DNA from: Bacteroidota bacterium
GTDB taxonomy: Bacteria; Bacteroidota; Bacteroidia; Bacteroidales; Cfx3-03
DNA: 8,865 bases
Assembly: GCA_030706265.1 (NCBI GenBank)
Contig: JAUZOX010000083.1
Span: forward strand, 1 to 8,865
Reading direction: 5' to 3'
Numbering within the stretch: the stretch's first letter is position 1; each line of letters opens with the position of its first letter. A program made the position numbers and the translations under genes. The notes under the pieces were generated by a model that had not been told where the DNA came from, ran no database searches, and worked only from the letters and a program-made list of their open reading frames with translations. Below are positions 7,154-8,865 of this stretch, in pieces.

Positions 7154-8062
7154 TCAAATCGTCTGAGATGCCGATATTTTAAAAAACCGGTCATTGAATT
7201 GGGCAAAAAGCATGCCGCAAAGCATTAACAAACAACCCAGAAGTGCCCTTACACTTAAATGTTCATCCAGCAATAACCATCCTCCAATTGCCGCAAAAAC
7301 CGTTTCGAGACTCATGATGATCGCTGCATGAGCCGGTAGCGCAGTCTTCTGAACCACCACCTGTAAGGTAAAGGCAACACCCACCGAAAACAATCCACCA
7401 TATAAGATCGGAATTCCAGCCTGAAGGATGGTCGATAATTTTACGGTTTCGACGCCGAAGGCGATTACCAGACTTATAACTCCGGCTGTCAGAAATTGTT
7501 GTATCGATAATTTTATCGGATGATTATGAGGAGAAAGCCACCCGATTGTAAGTACATGGAATGCCCAAAACACCGTGCTGATAATAAGGAGGAGATCGCC
7601 TTTGGATATCTCAAAATTGCCAGTGACGCTTAAAAAATACATGCCGCAAACTGCAAAAAGAACACCAATCCAGGTACCGGGACCTGTTTTTTGTCTCACT
7701 ACCAGTCCAAATACCGGAACCAGTACCACATAAAGGCCCGTTAAAAAACCGGCCTTTCCCGCTGAAGTATATTGTAATCCAATCTGCTGTAAAGATATCC
7801 CTGTAAAAAGAAGTAATCCTGCCAAAAGGCCACCCCATTTTTGCCAAAACGGGCTTAATGGTTTTGCTTTGATATGTGGAGCAGAAACGGGGAAAAGATA
7901 TAACACCGGAATAAGCGAAAGGCCACCCAACAAAAACCGCACACCACTAAATGTGAAGGGGCCGACATAATTCATACCAACACGCTGTGCAACAAATGCC
8001 AGGCCCCAAATCATGGCAGAAAGAAGTAACAATAAATCAGAACGGAGAGTACTTGTCTTCAT
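7154..8062 (-). CDS. EamA-family (drug/metabolite transporter superfamily) membrane permease
   Basis: A 302-aa inner-membrane protein of the length and form usual for ten-helix DMT carriers. Hydrophobic segments lie at about 10-27, 35-57, 74-95, 101-121, 128-146, 155-174, 187-205, 213-233, 243-262 and 267-288, forming two EamA repeats (about 8-146 and 155-288). Family features include the AMIWGLAFV first helix, AGKAGFLTGLYVVLVPVFG at the end of repeat one, and SLETVFAAIGGWLLLDEHLS at the end of repeat two. Known relatives export amino acids, metabolites or drugs by proton antiport; the substrate cannot be told from sequence. A 249-bp gap separates it from hypE, so a role in hydroxyproline metabolism is not implied. 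The start is ATG with no Shine-Dalgarno sequence, and a -7-like box stands only 4 nt upstream of it. Confidence 0.9.
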   Translation of the reverse strand: MKTSTLRSDLLLLLSAMIWGLAFVAQRVGMNYVGPFTFSGVRFLLGGLSLIPVLYLFPVSAPHIKAKPLSPFWQKWGGLLAGLLLFTGISLQQIGLQYTSAGKAGFLTGLYVVLVPVFGLVVRQKTGPGTWIGVLFAVCGMYFLSVTGNFEISKGDLLLIISTVFWAFHVLTIGWLSPHNHPIKLSIQQFLTAGVISLVIAFGVETVKLSTILQAGIPILYGGLFSVGVAFTLQVVVQKTALPAHAAIIMSLETVFAAIGGWLLLDEHLSVRALLGCLLMLCGMLFAQFNDRFFKISASQTI

Positions 8063-8066
8063 GAGG

Positions 8067-8074
8067 CAAAAGTA
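8067..8074 (-). promoter_or_regulatory. candidate -7 box next to the transporter start codon
   Basis: The minus strand reads TACTTTTG (8074-8067), a match to TAnnTTTG, ending 4 nt before the transporter ATG. A TTTG lies at 8102-8099, but the spacing of 24 nt is longer than the usual 19-21. If used, initiation would fall at or within a few bases of the start codon, giving an essentially leaderless message. A small palindrome TTCAA-aa-TTGAA (8097-8108) overlaps the possible -33 element. Weak evidence. Confidence 0.25.
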
Positions 8075-8142
8075 CTACTTTACATTTAAAAATAAGTTCA
8101 AAATTGAACCCTCCAATGAGCAATCCTGAAGTCAAACCATTA

Positions 8143-8865
8143 TCATTGTTTTGATTCCTTTTTAAACGCGGCAAGCCCATCATCCAAAAACTTAATAAAG
8201 TTGTCTACATTGAGATCATATGCTTTGGGTTTATTGAGCAGTTCACCGTTGGTATCCAACAATACATAATAAGGTTGTGAATTTACCTTAAACCTGGTAA
8301 TCTGAAAGTCGGCAAATTTTTTCCCTACTGTCTTTTTCACCTTCCCATCATAGGTTGAAGTAACCCAGTCACCTTCGGGTAATTCTTTCCGATCATCCAC
8401 ATACAATGCAACCACGATATAGTTTTCTCTTAACCGTTTTAATACCTCCGGATTACTCCAGACGTTGGCTTCCATTTCACGGCAATTTACACAGCCCCAT
8501 CCCGTGAAATCCACGAACAACGGTTTGTTTTGCTGCTTGGCACAACGTAGTGCCGGGTCATAATCAAAATACCCTTTTAGATTGTGGGGCAGGTGAAGAA
8601 AATCAGAAAACTTGGGGGTCTCACACAATTCCTTATCCTGAGAAGCAACCCCATTTCCCCCTCCACTCTCAGCGATCTGCATGGTCAGATCAAATTCAAG
8701 GCTCGACTCGGGAGGCAGGTATCCGGATAAGACTTTCAAAGGAGCACCGAACATACCGGGGATCATGTATACTACAAAGGAAAAAGTAATGATCGCAAGG
8801 ATCAACCTGGGGACGGTGATGTGTTTCAATTCACTGTCATACGCAAACTTTAGTTTGCCCAGGAG
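8143..8865 (-). CDS. dsbD: DsbD-like thiol:disulfide interchange protein, C-terminal part (5' end outside the window)
   Basis: The visible 240 residues are the C-terminal end of a larger membrane protein that carries reducing power across the inner membrane to periplasmic thioredoxin-fold proteins. The reading frame stays open through the window edge: upstream of the in-frame TTG at 8829-8827 it continues as LLGKLKFAYDSE, so the gene starts outside the window. Visible parts are the last transmembrane helix (VPRLILAIITFSFVVYMIPG), a periplasmic linker, and a thioredoxin domain (visible residues about 95-235). The redox motif is FTGWGCVNCREME, with cysteines encoded at 8493-8491 and 8484-8482, followed by QPYYVLLD with the cis-proline expected in thioredoxin folds. 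The linker and domain start hold two further cysteines (in KELCET and ALRCAK). Bacteroidota homologues of about 650-700 aa have an N-terminal periplasmic domain, a CcdA-like membrane region and this thioredoxin domain; the first two must lie outside. The transporter gene follows after 80 bp. Confidence 0.88.
   Translation of the reverse strand, partial: LLGKLKFAYDSELKHITVPRLILAIITFSFVVYMIPGMFGAPLKVLSGYLPPESSLEFDLTMQIAESGGGNGVASQDKELCETPKFSDFLHLPHNLKGYFDYDPALRCAKQQNKPLFVDFTGWGCVNCREMEANVWSNPEVLKRLRENYIVVALYVDDRKELPEGDWVTSTYDGKVKKTVGKKFADFQITRFKVNSQPYYVLLDTNGELLNKPKAYDLNVDNFIKFLDDGLAAFKKESKQ

Noticed and set aside
7078..7182. A 34-codon plus-strand ORF (MKSDYVRG...) across the gap and the end of the transporter gene
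   Set aside because: It has no ribosome binding site, a biased basic composition typical of AT-rich non-coding DNA, and overlaps the transporter gene antisense.

Overview
The window (about 8.9 kb) most likely comes from an anaerobic or facultative member of the Bacteroidota. Three things suggest this. The start codons mostly lack Shine-Dalgarno sequences. Several gene upstream regions carry the Bacteroidota -7 promoter octamer TAnnTTTG. The protein families (a DsbD-type thiol reductase ending in FTGWGCVNC, a long Xaa-Pro aminopeptidase, a single-cluster glycyl radical activase) read like those of this phylum. All six recognisable genes lie on the minus strand, so transcription runs from high to low coordinates. 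The genus cannot be told from the sequence.

Layout in transcription order: (1) 8865-8143, the C-terminal part of a DsbD-like membrane thiol:disulfide interchange protein, cut by the window edge. (2) 8062-7154, an EamA-family (DMT) ten-helix transporter. (3) 6904-6107, a radical-SAM glycyl radical activating enzyme. (4) 6053-3690, a glycyl radical enzyme whose length and active-site residues match trans-4-hydroxy-L-proline dehydratase (HypD). (5) 3654-1849, a cytosolic M24B Xaa-Pro aminopeptidase. (6) 1486-227, a ROK-family transcriptional regulator, followed by a clear Rho-independent terminator at 189-152.

The core is the hypE-hypD-aminopeptidase run (gaps of 53 and 35 bp). HypE would use S-adenosylmethionine to place the glycyl radical on HypD. 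HypD would dehydrate trans-4-hydroxyproline to 1-pyrroline-5-carboxylate. The aminopeptidase would remove the residue in front of proline, and possibly hydroxyproline, in peptides such as collagen fragments, so it could supply the substrate. The usual next enzyme, pyrroline-5-carboxylate reductase (proC), is not in the window. The activase lacks the cysteines of the ferredoxin-like domain found in many glycyl radical activases.

The ROK regulator is separated from the peptidase by 362 bp holding a promoter-like site and two overlapping AT-rich palindromes, so it is probably its own transcription unit. Nothing in the sequence ties it to hydroxyproline. No mobile elements, CRISPR arrays, tRNAs or rRNAs were seen. 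I do not see an undescribed system; the most interesting content is the linkage of hydroxyproline dehydratase to a proline-specific peptidase, and the candidate regulatory sites.
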